Under the pieces are notes generated by a model. The model worked only from the letters and a program-made list of their open reading frames with translations, did no database searches and was not told the DNA's origin. 64,000 nucleotides of DNA, taken from positions 16,141,001 through 16,205,000 of the forward strand of contig NC_083387.1 in NCBI RefSeq assembly GCF_031755915.1, in the 5' to 3' direction. The translations under genes and the position numbers were made by a program. This DNA is from Ziziphus jujuba (lineage: Eukaryota; Streptophyta; Magnoliopsida; Rosales; Rhamnaceae). Positions 32,507 to 45,505 of the stretch are shown piece by piece; within the stretch, counting starts at the first letter, position 1; each line of letters begins with the position of its first letter.

Positions 32507-33642
32507 TGATACGAACCTAGGACGACCTGCTCCTAAACCCGTATTATATTAGCCCGGATCTTTAATTAAGTTCAAGTTCTAATGGAATGGACCTCAACCC
32601 CTAACCAACCTGTGGTTAGAAACCTTGGTATAATGTAGACGCCACAATAGGGGATGGAAAACCTATTGATAAGTCAAGCTAAAACAACCAATTCTCTAAT
32701 GGTGTTTTAGGTGTTCTCAAAGAACAAAAAGATAATTAATCTCACATGTATTTTCTTAATCAAATCAAAGTTGTATTCATATTGAAAAATAAGCCTTTAA
32801 ATAGGCTTTGAAAGAAACAAAGTAAACCTTAAAAACCCTAGGTAAAACAGGCCACACAATAAAGAGTTCTATGGTGGCCGAAATTCTCACTCCTTTCCTA
32901 ATCTAATTTGGATTAATTAATTCCTTTATTTTGAATTAGGAATTAATTAATTTACAATGAAAATAATAAAATAATAACTTTCCTAAACTTATTTTTCCAG
33001 AAAATAAATAAATAAAAACTAAAAAGTAATGGTAATTTCCTAAAACAAAAAGTAGAATCAAATTAGGAAACTATAATACTAGCTTTTTGACTAACTTGAC
33101 TTTGACCAATCTTTGACCAAATTGAGCTCCAAATCAGCTTCTAGATGCTTTGTAGGATGCCAAATAAACTGAATATGAAGGCCCACACGTTGCCCATGCT
33201 TGGAAAAATAAGAAAAGGCTAATACAGTAAAAAACAGTAAAGCTAGCAAGCAATACAGCAAATTCGGCCAAATTGTTGAAGCTGTCCGTACAAGCCCTTT
33301 TTGATTGCATTTGAGGCTGCTTTAACTTGATTCCATGACCTCTTAGGCATATGTATTGAACCCATAAAGCATTGGAACCATTTCATGCTTCTCGGACTCC
33401 AAAAATGTACCAAAACCGTCACCCGGGTCCGTATCGGCTTCCACCACTTGGATGCTTAGAATAGGCTTTGTATCTTCAAGTATGGACAAGCTCTGTTGAG
33501 ATTGATTACCCCCTGTATAAATACATCCAGGTTGTCCTTAAATCTCTTAATTTGTGCTCTTGTGATTGGCCTAGTCTTCATCCGTGTCGAGTCAGCACCC
33601 CAGCGAGTTATCGGTTGAGCGGGCTCGGGCGGAATCACATCA
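32507..33642 (-). repeat. Solo gypsy LTR inside CopD RT, unit 1
   Basis: TGATACGAACC to CGGAATCACATCA, 1136 bp, flanked by AGGGG (32502-32506 and 33643-33647). Excision in the mind restores the CopD frame CSRG-IFISQEKY. A solo LTR is the normal product of recombination between the two LTRs of a full element. On its reverse strand the integrase tail frame is still open ([20 protein letters not shown]). Confidence 0.95.
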
Positions 33643-34465
33643 AGGGGTATTTTCATATCTCAAGAGAAATACATCAAAGATCTTTTGAAAAAGTTCAACC
33701 TTGATGAATGTAAGCCAATGTCAACACCAATGAGCCAAGGAGACAAATACAAGAAGGAGGATGGCACACCAAAGGTAAACCCGACCCTATATAGAAGCAT
33801 GATAGGAAGTTTGCTCTATGTATGTTCATCAAGACGGATATTATGCATGCCACATGTGTTTTGCCTAGATATATGCAAGCACCATCCCAAAACCATTTTG
33901 TAGGTGCCAAAAGAATTCTTAGATACTTAAAAGGAACACAAGACTTTGGAGTTTGGTATGATAGGCAATATGTGATGAGATTAATGGCCTACTCGGATAG
34001 TGATTGGGCTGGATGCTTGGATGATATGAAGAGCACTTTGGGGTATCTTTTCTCACTTGGTAGTGAACCATTCTCATGGAATGCAAAGAAGAAAGCAACA
34101 ACCGCTCAAAGTACCGCCGAAGCCGAGTACATTGCTTGCTCTTCATGTGTAAATCAATGCATTTGGCTTAGGAAATTATTGGAGGACCTCGGTTATCCTC
34201 AAGAGGGTTCAACCATCATCAAATGTGACAACACTTCAGCCATATCAATAGCCAAAAACCCCATTCAACATGGAAGGACAAAACACATACCGGTGAAGTA
34301 TCACTCTTTGAAGGAGTTTGAAGAAAATGGAGAAGTAAGCTTGGAATATATCAAGACCGAGATAACCTTGCAGATTTCATCACCAAGCCACTTCCAAAAG
34401 CAAGATTTGAGACCTTGAGGAAGCTTCCAAATATTTCAAGAAAGAACACCAAGGAGGAGTGTTGA
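33643..34465 (+). pseudogene. CopD unit 1 RT tail and RNase H
   Basis: IFISQEKYIKDLLKKFNLDE through SMIGSLLYVCSS, a frameshift near 33830, then RNase H with YSDSDWAGCLDD, AEAEYIA and TKHIPVKYHSL. A further frameshift near 34365 (SLEYIKTEI) puts the end out of frame; the original end NTKEEC overlaps the LTR start. Homologous to the CopB tail. Confidence 0.92.
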
Positions 34466-35467
34466 AATGTGGTGATCTTGCCACAATGTGCAAGGTAGTT
34501 CGGTTACACTTGCACTCTTTGTTTTGCAACATCAAAGACCAAACATTATTTATGTTTATGCATTTTATTTTATCTTGTAATGTTTAAGAACAATATCCTT
34601 TTTGTAATGCCCTAAGCTCATTATCTAGCTTAAGGCCTTTTTTGTCTAGTTGTTGGAATTGTATTTCCAGCAACATAAGTCCACTTCCTTGGATGCCGTT
34701 TGAAGTAGGTTTGGTATTTCGACCTGAATTTTGGATATGATAAACTAGATATGCAGAGGAATCAGCAGCAAAAACAATGGCAAAAGTTGGAGCTGGGAAG
34801 GCGGAGTTAAGCCCAAAACAATCTGACCCTTGTGCAGTGTTGTTGCCCTGAAAACTGGGCAAAACTGCCTCGGGTTTGATTACTTTTGAATGGGTAAATG
34901 GACTTTGTTTTATCTGGTTTTTGGCTAGAACATAGTTTAATATTCAGAAAGGCTTCCCTCCATTTTTCAAGTCAAATGGAGCTGGTTTTCAAATTCAAAT
35001 GCCTTAGACAAGCTGAACTGTCCATTAAAGAAGGTTTCTTGCATGCCCAGCACATTGATTAGAGTTAGTTGAGGTAGTTTGGCTTGTTTGGTTACTTTTA
35101 ATGCTTTTGTATTTATTGCTCAATATGGAAGCATGCCTTATTGTCTTTTTGATGTATTTAAAAGTATGAAAATTGTAATGAAAAACGTTGAGAAAGAAAA
35201 TATTCAAAAATAGATTTTGAAAAACAACATTTTTGGCTCTCTTTCTCTCATCTACTACATTTTGGTTTCTTCTTCTTCCCAAAAGCTAACAACCTTCTCA
35301 AGAACCCTAAACCTCCATTAAAACCAGAAACAAAACCTAAACAAACCCAAAAAAAAAAAAAAAAAACAAAATCAAGAACCAAGAACCAACAACAATCATT
35401 CTTGACTAACACCTTGAATGATTGTGCTCTAGGGTACAACAACATAAACCTACACCAAATTCCATCA
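34460..35467 (+). repeat. CopD 3' LTR, unit 1
   Basis: 1008 bp. It differs from its own 5' LTR at many more sites than either LTR differs from its counterpart in unit 2, so the CopD insertion is much older than the tandem duplication. Confidence 0.93.
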
Positions 35468-35647
35468 ATCCTAATTCAACTAGGAATAAATTTTGGTTTT
35501 TTTTTTTTTTTTTTTTTTTTTAAGATGCAGAACGTGTATTGGATGGATGCAACCATAACCTAATGCCAAAATTGCAGAATAACACAAAAACAAATAAAAC
35601 AAATAAGGATAGATCAAACCTCAACATAATTTAGCTCTGATACCAAA
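35468..35647 (-). other. GypB unit 1 leader (proximal part) and primer site
   Basis: The rest of the GypB leader beyond CopD: ATCCT, a T run of about 28 bases near 35500, and the primer-site complement GCTCTGATACCA at 35634-35645, two bases before LTR-M. No gene. Confidence 0.88.
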
Positions 35648-36784
35648 TGATACGAACCTAGGACGACCTGCTCCTAAACCCGTATTATATTAGCCCGGAT
35701 CTCAATTAAGTTCAAGTTCTAATGGAATGGACCTCAACCCCTAACCAACCTGTGGTTAGAAACCTTGGTATAATGTAGACGCCACAATAGGGGATGGAAA
35801 ACCTATTGATAAGTCAAGCTAAAACAACCAATTCTCTAATGGTGCTTTAGGTGTTCTCAAAGAACAAAAAGATAATTAATCTCACATGTATTTTCTTAAT
35901 CAAATCAAAGTTGTATTCATATTGAAAAATAAGCCTTTAAATAGGCTACAAAGCCACGAAATAAAACACTAAAAATAAAGAAAAATCGGCCACCACACAT
36001 AAAGAAACCTAGTTGGTTGAAACTATACTTCCTTTCCTAATCTAAGTTTGATTAATTAATTCCTTTATATTAAATTAGGAATTAATTAATTTACAATGGA
36101 AAGAATAAAATAAAAACCTTCCTAAAGTTATTTTTCCAGAAAATAAATAAATAAAAGCCAAAAAGTAATGGTAGTTTCCTAAAACAAAAAGTAAAAACAA
36201 ATTAGGAAACTAAAAATGCTAGCTTTTTTTATCAAGTTGACTTTGATCAATCTTTGACCTCTTTGAGCTTCAAATCAGCTTTTAGATTCTTTTTAGGATG
36301 CCAAATAAGCTGAATATGAAGTCCCACACATTGCCCATGCTTGGAAATATAAGAAAAGGCTAATACAGTAAAATACAGTAAAGCCAGCAAGTAATACAGC
36401 AAATTCGGCCAAATTGTTGATGCTGTCCGTACAAGCCCTTTTTGATTGCATTTGAGGCTGCTTTAACTTGATTCCATGACCTCTTAGGCATATTTATTGA
36501 ACCCATAAAGCATTGGAACCATTTCATGCTTCCCAAACTCCCAAAATGTACCAAAACCGCCACCCGGGCCCGTTTTGGCTTCTATTGCTTGTATGAGTAA
36601 AACATGCCTTGGTTCTTTAGATATGGCCAACCCCTATTGACTATGACTTATTCCTTGTATAAAGACATCAAGATTGTCCTTGAACTTCTTGGCTAGGGCT
36701 CTAGTGATCGGTCCCACCTTCATCCGTAACGGATCGGCACCCTAGCGGGTTGTCGGTTGTATGGGTTCGAGCAGATTCGCATCA
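35648..36784 (-). repeat. GypB array LTR-M (shared middle LTR)
   Basis: 1137 bp with intact ends. Its right 840 bp follow LTR-L closely. Its left 290 bp instead carry the variants of the solo LTR at 32507 (for example ATTCTCTAATGG, GTTCTCAAAG, CACATGTATT, TTGTATTCATATTG), where LTR-L and LTR-R read ATTAATGG and CACAAATATT. It is thus a mosaic. Confidence 0.92.
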
Positions 36785-37406
36785 TTCCCCTCCTCTTGAA
36801 AAGGATTTGTCCTCAAATTGAAGTCATCACCTGCAGTAAAAGGAGATAAATCAGCAACATTGAAGGTAGCACTAATATTATACTCACCCGGTAGATCAAG
36901 TTTGTAGGCATTGTCATTTATCCGCTCCAAAACTTGGAAAAGTCCATCCATAGGCGGCATGAGCTTTGACTTTCTTTGTTTAGGAAACCTTTCCTTTTGT
37001 AAGTGCAACCAAACCAATTCTCCTGGGTCATACACTATTACAACAAAATCTAGAAATACATACTCATTATGGTAAAAATTACACTTTTTAAAGTTAGCAA
37101 ACAATATTTCCCAAATTTTCAAATTACCACTAAGTAAAGCTCTCAACAATGCAGATAAAGTTCTATGCAATAAAGACATCTTTAAATAAGTATCTTTAAA
37201 ATTCATGGTCAGCAATGATTTCTTATTCATAATTACTTTATTAACATCACCAAAGCTAAGATAAAAATTTATATTTTTCCTTTCTTGTCTTCCTTTTCCT
37301 TTCTCACTCACGGCCATCTGACCTTCCTCACTCTCTGCTTTTGCACCAAATTTCTCACTCTTGGTTTTATTAAAATTTTTCCACACAACCTGAGTATGAG
37401 AAGACT
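36785..37406 (-). pseudogene. GypB unit 2 pol scraps, truncated and fused to CopC
   Basis: Copy of 19179-19800 with the same scraps ([23 protein letters not shown]). It stops at 37406, where 1516 bp present in unit 1 (19801-21316) are missing and CopC integrase/RT sequence follows. The open frame of 236 codons here begins in antisense-shifted copia sequence and is a chance fusion. Confidence 0.88.
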
Positions 37407-39986
37407 CACCCCAATAGCATTCTTTCCCTTCGGTTTTGTTACCAAGCTCCAAGTGTCATTCTTGTTTATCACATCGATTTCATCTTGCATGGCTTGTCTC
37501 CACTCTTTTCTTGCCATAGCCTCATGGACATTGATTGGATCACTCAATGCCACATTACACCTTTCATAAATCTCATTAAGAGGTCTTGTGCCTCTCACAC
37601 CATCACCAATCTCCAAATCAGCCTCTATGGAGATTTCTAGCTCATTCTCATCATATTCATCATCATGGGCAGCACCTTCATCATTTCCTTGTTCCTCATC
37701 ATTATCATGAGCTTCAAGGCGATTGTCTTCATCCATACTAGCTAACTCCTCCTTACTACAAACCCATTTAGCTTCCTCATCAACTTTCACATCTCTACTT
37801 ATCACAAGTTTCTTGGTTTCCAAGTTATACACTCTATATCCCTTGGTCACATCACTATAGCCAACCAAGACACCAACTTGTGACCTTTCATCAAGCTTTC
37901 CTCTCTTCTCTTGTGGTACTAGGATGTAGCAAATGCTTCCAAATACCCTTAGATGATCAAGAGAAGGCTTATATCCAAACCAAAGCTCAAATGGGGTTTT
38001 ACTCTTCAAAGACTTGGAGTAAAGCCTATTTTGGATGTAGATGGATGTATTAACTCCTTCGGCCCAAAACGTCTTTGGCAAGCCACTTTCAAACAACAAA
38101 CATCTAGCCATCTCCATGATGGTACGGTTCTTCCTTTCACATACACCATTTTGTTGTGGTGTGTATGGTGTAGTGAATTGATGAACTATACCATGATCCT
38201 TACAAAGTTGTTTGAAAGCCTCACTTGTGTATTCCCCACCATTGTCCGTCCTTAACACCTTTATAGTGCAACCGGATTGATTTTGCACTAACTTCATAAA
38301 TTCTACAAATTTCTCCAAAGCTTGTGATTTTCTTTCAAGGAAATACACCCAACACATTCTTGAGTAATCATCAATGAAAGTTATGAAATACTTGCTGCCA
38401 TTTAAGGATGGAACACTCATAGGACCACAAATATCCGAATGTATAAGTCCTAGCTTCTCCTTTGATCTCCAAGAACAAGATTGAAATGCTAGCCTAGTAT
38501 GCTTTCCTTTTTGACACACTTCACACACATGTTCTTGCTTCTCCACCAATGGCATGTCTCTAACAAGTTCATGTGTGCCTACCAATGACTTAAAGCTAGC
38601 ATGGCCTAGTCTTTTATGCCAAAGTTGAGAGGTGTTCTCAACTTTGGTGTTCAATGCAACCGATGCACCATTTTCATCCATATTCAACCTAAAATTCTTG
38701 TTCTTCATTCCAACACACATTAATTCATTTCCATGTGGATCAACTATAGTACATGTCATGTTTGAGAAGTGTAATGCATATTTGTTCTCAAGCATTTGAC
38801 CTACACTAAGTAAGTTCTCACATAAAGAAGGTACATAGAGAACATCATGGCTAGTTTTGATACCTTTGGTGGTGTGTATCACCACATCTCCTTTGCCTTT
38901 CACTTCCATCAAAGCTCCATTTCCAATTTTGACTTTGTTGTGGCTGCTCCTATCCAAGTTTGTGAACCACTCATGCTTGTGAGACATATGGTGTGTTGCT
39001 CCACTATCAATGATCCATCCTTCATCATTCTTGATGCTACTAAAACAAGTAGCAACAAACAACTCTTCGAATTCACTATCACTTGCATTATCTTTAGCAA
39101 CATTTGCTTGTTGCTTATCTTTCTTGTTTGCCTTGCATACTCTCTCCACATGACCTTTTTGTTGGCATTTATGGCAAAATGCATCCGGCCTCCACCAACA
39201 CCTTCTTGGATGATGACCTTTCTTCTTGCAATGGTGACAAGGTTCATAGGACTTCCTCTCGGGTTTGCTAGTTTCACCTTTCTCCTTTATGACCTTAAGC
39301 TTGTTCTTCTTTTGATTTTGTGTCTTTTGATGTTGTTTAGACACAAATGCAGCCTCCATTGATTCTTCATGTCTAATCCTCCTCCTTTGCTCCGTAGCTT
39401 GCAAGGCATTCACCAACTCGGTCAAGGAAATTTCATTTAGGTTCCTTGACTCCTCCAATGAAGATATCTTAGCTTCAAACCTCTCGGGCAAGGAGACCAA
39501 CACCTTCTCCACAATCCTTTGGTCACTTAATCTTTCACCTAGCACCCTAATTTGATTCACCACATTAAGAAGCCTTGTGGTGAACTCCTTAACCGTTTCT
39601 TTGTCTTTCATCTTGATAGTCTCAAACTCCCTCCTTAGGTTAAGGATTTGCATTTGCCTTGTCCTTGCACTCCCTTGGAACTCATCTTGAAGTTTGTCCC
39701 AAGCTTCTTTGGCACTCTCACATGCCATTATCCTTGTGAAAATGGTATCACTAATACAAGAATGAATGGCGGTGAGAGCCTTGAAACCTTTAGCCAATTC
39801 CTCCTCATGGTGCTTGATTTGGTTGACCGTTGCCCCATGTCTCAAAGGCTCGGGTTCTTGGGGATTTATGGTGACCTCCCAAAGACCATAAGCCTTCAAG
39901 TAGGCTTGCATCTTGATACTCCAAATGTTGTAGTTCTCCCCATTGAAGATAGGAGGAGAAGGAGTTGAAAAACTTGAAGAAGCCAT
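37407..39986 (-). pseudogene. CopC unit 2 Gag-protease-integrase, C-terminus replaced
   Basis: ATG at 39986. Same domain order as unit 1, but this copy keeps the stretch lost there: NGVCERKNRTIMEMARC is present, so integrase has its D, D and E residues. It stops at KPKGKNAIGV of RT and then runs on out of frame through gypsy sequence to a stop at 37308 (892 codons in all). Gag, protease and integrase could be intact; RT and RNase H are absent. Confidence 0.9.
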
Positions 39987-40120
39987 GTGAATGTTGCTTT
40001 CTAGTATGAAGGAATATGAAAATATATTTGTGATTTCAAGTATCTCTTCACTCTCAAGGAACGAACCAGCCCAAAAACCTCACAAATCTCATAAAAATAT
40101 GCCTTGCTCTGATACCACTT
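37407..40120 (-). mobile_element. CopC unit 2 interior, 3' truncated
   Basis: Copy of the CopC interior with primer-site complement near 40106-40117. The deletion removed the end of RNase H, the polypurine tract, the complete 3' LTR and the left target duplication. What remains is bounded by the 5' LTR on the right and gypsy sequence on the left. Confidence 0.92.
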
Positions 40121-41155
40121 TGTTGGGGTGAGAAGGTTATGACCAAGAGCAAGCTAGCTTGAAGTGTTAGCAACAAGCAAGCTTTTGGTGATGCTCTTGG
40201 GAATGGTTGTGTGTGAGTTGTGTTTTTAGGTTTTGGTTATGGTGTTTTCTGGTTTTTACGGTTCCTAGAGTGTTCTAAGGTATTGAAGAAGAGATAAGAA
40301 GAAGGGGACCACGTTGCTTTTTGAAAAATAAGGCTTAGATGTGTAGCCATTTCATTCATTTTACAATATAAGCTTGAAATTACAACTAGTTCACACATGC
40401 CAAGCATGTGAGCTTACAAAATGAGTAAAATATTTGAAATTTAAAAAGTAAAATGGTCAACACCTAACTTTTCATACACAAAAGGGTCAAAAACCAGCTG
40501 CAACATGTCTATTCCAAATATAGTAAAAAGTGGCACATGGTTTGAACTAAGTTCCTATTGTTTAACTAGTTTGGGTAAACAACCAAACTAGCTTCACCTA
40601 CTTAGTTCCCCTTTGTATCTGCTTATGAAACTTGGTTTGAAGCATCCTTGGTCATCAATAAATATTGTTCCAAGAGCTAGGAAAGTTCTGGAACCGGATC
40701 ATGGGCCAAACAGCTCCAAAACTGGCCCATACTCTGCATACGGTGCCCATCAGATACAGCAATCTGTTTGGAATAGAAAATGGACTTTCCCATGTCCTTT
40801 TGACCTGAAATTTAAACCATAGTCTTCTATATATGTCTGTAGACATCCCTCAAAATTTCAGCCCAAAAATCCATTTACAACCTGAGATATAAGATAAATA
40901 GTAGAACTATGTTGCTGGAAATTATGAATCCAGTACCATAGGCACTTCAAGCATAACATTCCTACTCTTTTGTGCATAATTTTGCCTATAATTTTGCATA
41001 CATAACTTAGGCACAAAACATTATCAAAATATACCTTGAATCAATTTAAAACATACAAAAAATATAAACTCATAAAAGGAAAGGATTTGATACCAAGGTG
41101 TGCATGCTAGCCGGTGACATGCACCATCAAGTGGCAAAATTGCCACACTTCAACA
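40121..41155 (-). repeat. CopC 5' LTR, unit 2
   Basis: 1035 bp, offset 16150 from the unit 1 copy and almost identical. Followed by the right target duplication TGGTG at 41156-41160; its partner was deleted. Confidence 0.93.
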
Positions 41156-41160
41156 TGGTG

Positions 41161-43143
41161 CAAACCTTCGGATTTCCCTTCCTTCTCCAAGCTCTTGGGT
41201 TTGCCACTTTCTTTCCCCTCTCTTTCAGTTTTTCCTTGATCTTTCCACTCAATATGAGTCTTAGAAACCTTACCTTGATCAGCAACCTCATTCTTACCTT
41301 CTTGAAAGGATGGTGAAGCCGTTGGTGCCATACTTGCTTTTTCCTTAAGCTTTTCGGCTTCTCTCCTTTGTTGCATTTGTAATTGGTCTTTGTAAACCTG
41401 TTTAGGAGATAATGGTTCCAGCTTGACCTTCTTCCCTTTAAACCTGAAAACAATACTATTTTCTCGACCAAAATGAGTAGCATCTTTATCAAATTGCCAT
41501 GGCCTACCTAATAGTATATGTCCAGCAATCATGGGTACAATATCACATAAGACTACATCCTCATATCTACCTATACTAAATTTCACTTTGGCTTGTTTGT
41601 TTACTTTCATCTCACCACTATCATTAAGCCATTGTAATCTATATGGTTCAGGATGTTTTATTGTTTTTAAGCCCAATTTATCAACTACAAGGTTACTTAT
41701 TACATTAGTACAACTTCTACTATCAATAATCATACTACAAATCTTACCTTGAATTTCACATCGGGTATGGAAGATGTTCTCTCTTTGAATTTCATCCTCA
41801 TCTTTGTATGCAGCAAGTATTCTCCTAGAAAGCAAATTTAATTCAGCATTGGATGCTTGCAAGGTTTTGGGTTCATCCTCCAAGTCCTCCTCCTCTTGCT
41901 TGGCTTCATCCTCACTTTCTTCACTTTCCGATTCTGGCTCGTCATTGCCCTTTAACACCATGATTCTTCTATTCGGGCATTGGATAGCAATGTGTCCTCC
42001 TCCCTGGCACTTAAAACACACAACATCATGAGTTCTAAAAGGTTTAGGATATAATTTTACCTCATTCTTTGGTGCTTGGACAGATTCGGTTCTAGTCTCC
42101 TTCCTTGGCCAATTTGAACTTTCTTTTTTGACTTTCGGCTTTGGCTTGCTTTCATAGATGGGATTGTTCCTCCAGCCATTTGAATTGGACCTTCCACTGT
42201 TGGAAACACCTCCAAACCATGATCTTACACCCCTCCTCTTGAATTGATGCTCTAATTTAATAGCCACATGCAACAGCTCCTCCAATTCCACATATTGTTG
42301 CAATTCTAGTTGATTGGCTATTTCACGATTCAAACCACCAAGAAACCTTGCCATAGTTGCTTCCCTATCTTCATTCAAGTTCAATCTCATCATAAGCATC
42401 TCCATCTCCTTGTAATAATCCTCCACGGATCCATGTCCTTGAGATAAAGATTGAAGTCTTTGATGCAGCAACCTATGATAGTGTGATGGTACGAATCGCT
42501 TCCGCATGGCTCCTTTCATTTGTCGCCATGTAGTAATCAAGTCATCACCAACTCTCCTTCGGGTGTTTTGCTCATTGGTCCACCATTGGAGTGCATAATG
42601 GCCAAACTCCATTGCTGCCAATTTCACCTTCTTAGCCTCCGAATAATTATGGCGGTCAAATATCATCTCCATCTTTTCTTCCCACTCCAAATATGCCTCG
42701 GGATCACTTTTTCCCATGAATGGTGGGATGTTGATCTTGATATTGCTAAGATTGTCATTTGTTCCTTCCCTCCTATACCTTCCATGGCCAGCTCTCTCTT
42801 GGACAGCAAAGGTTTCATCCATGCCTTCCTCAAAGTCTCCACCGAAATTCTCCTCCTCAAATTCCTCCCTCGGTCTTTCACGGCCTCCTCGTCCTCGACC
42901 TCGACCTTCATGGAATTCTTGCCTATTTCTTGTGTTTGGAATTCCTTGGGAAACTTCTAGCCTTCCCATCCTTTGATTCACATGCTCAACTTGAGCACTA
43001 CCCCACTGTATTGACTCCAAAACAGCTCTCATGTCCACTTGGTCTCCGCTCCCGGTAGCTCGGACGTTGCCATGGAATGCTACGGACTCTTCCTCATTGA
43101 TCCTCAAGGGTGGATCTCCTCTTCTTATTCTAGAATCTGCCAT
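41161..43143 (-). CDS. GypB unit 2 Gag-protease, cut by CopC
   Basis: Identical in protein sequence to the unit 1 copy (25011-26993), including D-S-R at the protease site and the knuckle [17 protein letters not shown] at 43143. Downstream coding is interrupted by CopC. The lack of protein differences shows how recent the duplication is. Confidence 0.9.
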
Positions 43144-44295
43144 GTTAATAAAATACTGAAAAAATAAAATAAATCCTCACAATATTCACTCCCTCACGTG
43201 TTTCACTCAAATGAAGACTCGACACTCGTGTTTGCACACTTGTTTCGGCTTTTTACCCTCTTTTAAGCTCACACACTCATGCCTTTTTCCACTCAATGAA
43301 TTATCTCAAAGTTCTAATTAAAACACCCACAAAACAGCAATTAGATCACTAATATGTTTTAATTAAACTTATCAACAAAACAGTAGCAAAAAGTAGGCAA
43401 TACCAAAAGAATCCAACAAATCCTAATTTTTCGGCTTTCTAGACAAGAAAACACAAAATAATGGGAAAACGTTGGAATTTTTGAAAACTGCACCAGATGG
43501 TAGTAGATTATGAGTTCAAGAATAAAATTCCAGAAAAAGAAATTCAAATACGAACAAGAATCAAAGAGAACAAAAATATAGAAAAGTTGTTGGTTGTTGT
43601 TCTTTGTAATTCGAGTTTTGTATCAATTCCTTTAACTAATTTTAATCCAAATAATTTAAGCACCCAAAATCCAAATATCCAGCAGCAAAAATAATTCCCC
43701 AGCAACTCAAATAAATAATCAAAAAAAAAAAAAAACCCAGCAGCTCCAACAAATTTCCAGCAACCAAATCAAACTCCAACAAACCGAAATATTTTTTTTT
43801 TCTTTTTTTTTTTTTTCATATTCAGCTTTACCTCTTCTTTTTTTTTTTTTTTTTTTTCACTCGCAGAACATAAACACTGCAGTAGCAAGTGTAAGTACCA
43901 AAATTGCAATTCCAAATCCAAAACAAACGCCAACCCGTGACCTCCAAATAAACAAAATGTGCAGTTTTTTTTCTTTTTTTTCTTTTTTTTTTTTTTCACT
44001 CCCAGATCATAAACAACTGCAGTAGTAAGAATAATTATCAAAATTGCAATTCCAACTCCAAAACAAACACCAAACCCGTGACCTCCAAATAAACACAAAT
44101 GTGCAGTTTTTTTTTTTTTTTTTAAATGTTGCCGCCAACTCTTTTTTTTTTATTTTTTTATTTTGAATATATGAATGCAAATATTTAAGACTAAAACAGC
44201 AAAGAAAAATCAACAAAAACCAAAATCAACAAGAACAATGATGAAAAACAACCAACAAACTAGGAAACAAAAATACGGTAAAACTAGGAAATCCT
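43144..44295 (-). other. GypB unit 2 untranslated leader (distal part)
   Basis: Copy of 26994-28146 with the same pair of blocks of about 110 bp between T runs (about 43857-43963 and 43996-44105) and the CopD target duplication ATCCT at 44291-44295. A T run near 44115 is one base shorter. No gene. Confidence 0.85.
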
Positions 44296-45300
44296 TGTTG
44301 AAATGTGGTGATCTTGCCACAATGTGCAAGGTAGTTCGGTTACACTTGCACTCTTTGTTTTGCAACATCAAAGACCAAACATTATTTATGTTTATGCATT
44401 TTATTTTATCTTGTAATGTTTAAGAACAATATCCTTTTTGTAATGCCCTAAGCTCATTATCTAGCTTAAGGCCTTTTTTGTCTAGTTGCTGGAATTGTAT
44501 TTCCAGCAACATAAGTCCACTTCCGTGGATGCCGTTTGAAGTAAGTTTGGTATTTGGATCTGAATTTTGGATATGATAAACTAGATATGCAGAGGAAGCA
44601 GAAACAAAAACAAAGGCCCAATTTGGAGCTGGGAAAGCTGAGTTAAGCCCAAAACAATCTGACCCTTGTGCAGTGTTGTTGCCCAGAAAACTGGGCAAAA
44701 CTGCCTCGGGTTTGATTACTTTTGAATGGGTAAATGGAATTTTTTTTATCTGGTTTTTTTCTAGAACATATTTTAATATTCAAAAAGGCTTCCCTCCAAT
44801 TTTCAAGTCAAATGGAGCTGGTTTTCAAATTCAAATGCCTTAGACAAGCTGAACTGTCCATTAAAGAAGGTTTCTTTCATGCCCAGCACATTGATTAGAG
44901 TTAGTTGAGGTAGTTTGGCTTGTTTGGTTACTTTTAATACTTTTGTATTTATTGCTCAATATGGCAGCATGCCTTATTGTCTTTTTGATGTATTTAAAAG
45001 TATGAAAATTGTAATGAAAAACGTTGAGAAAGAATATATTCAAAAACAAATTTTGAAAAACAACATTTTTGGCTCTCTTTCTCTCATCTACTACATTTTG
45101 GTTTCTTCTTCTTCCCAAAAGCTAACAACCTTCTCAAGAACCATAAACCTCTATTAAAACCAGAAACAAAACCTAAACAAACCCAAAAAAAAAAAAAAAC
45201 AAAATCAAGAACCAACAACCAACAACAGTCATTCTTGACTAACACCTCAAATGATTGTGCTCTAGGGTACAACAACATAAACCTACACCAAATTCCATCA
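44296..45300 (+). repeat. CopD 5' LTR, unit 2
   Basis: 1005 bp, TGTTGAAATGTGG to CCATCA, nearly identical to 28147-29152. Confidence 0.93.
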
Positions 45301-45505
45301 TGGTATCAGAGCATAGTGTAATTTCTTAGGACCTTGTGAGCTTTCAACCTAGACCATTTTATTTGTGAGAGGATCCCCCACCTAAAGCCTTCCAATCGAA
45401 ACCAAAACCTCCCAAAAAGACTAGTTGAAACTCACCAAAACACCACCACCCGAGAGCTTGTTCTTGTGTCCATTTTTCAAAACTTTTCAAAAACCATTTT
45501 TTCAA

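Larger units (their letters stand above)
28147..35467 (+). mobile_element. CopD unit 1, decayed forward copia with nested solo gypsy LTR
   Basis: 5' LTR 28147-29152, primer site TGGTATCAGAGC 29153-29164, gag-pol, polypurine tract AAGGAGGAG 34451-34459, 3' LTR 34460-35467. Target duplication ATCCT on both sides (28142-28146 and 35468-35472) within the GypB leader. A solo gypsy LTR with its own target duplication lies inside RT. Coding is ruined by stops and frameshifts, all shared with unit 2. Confidence 0.95.
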
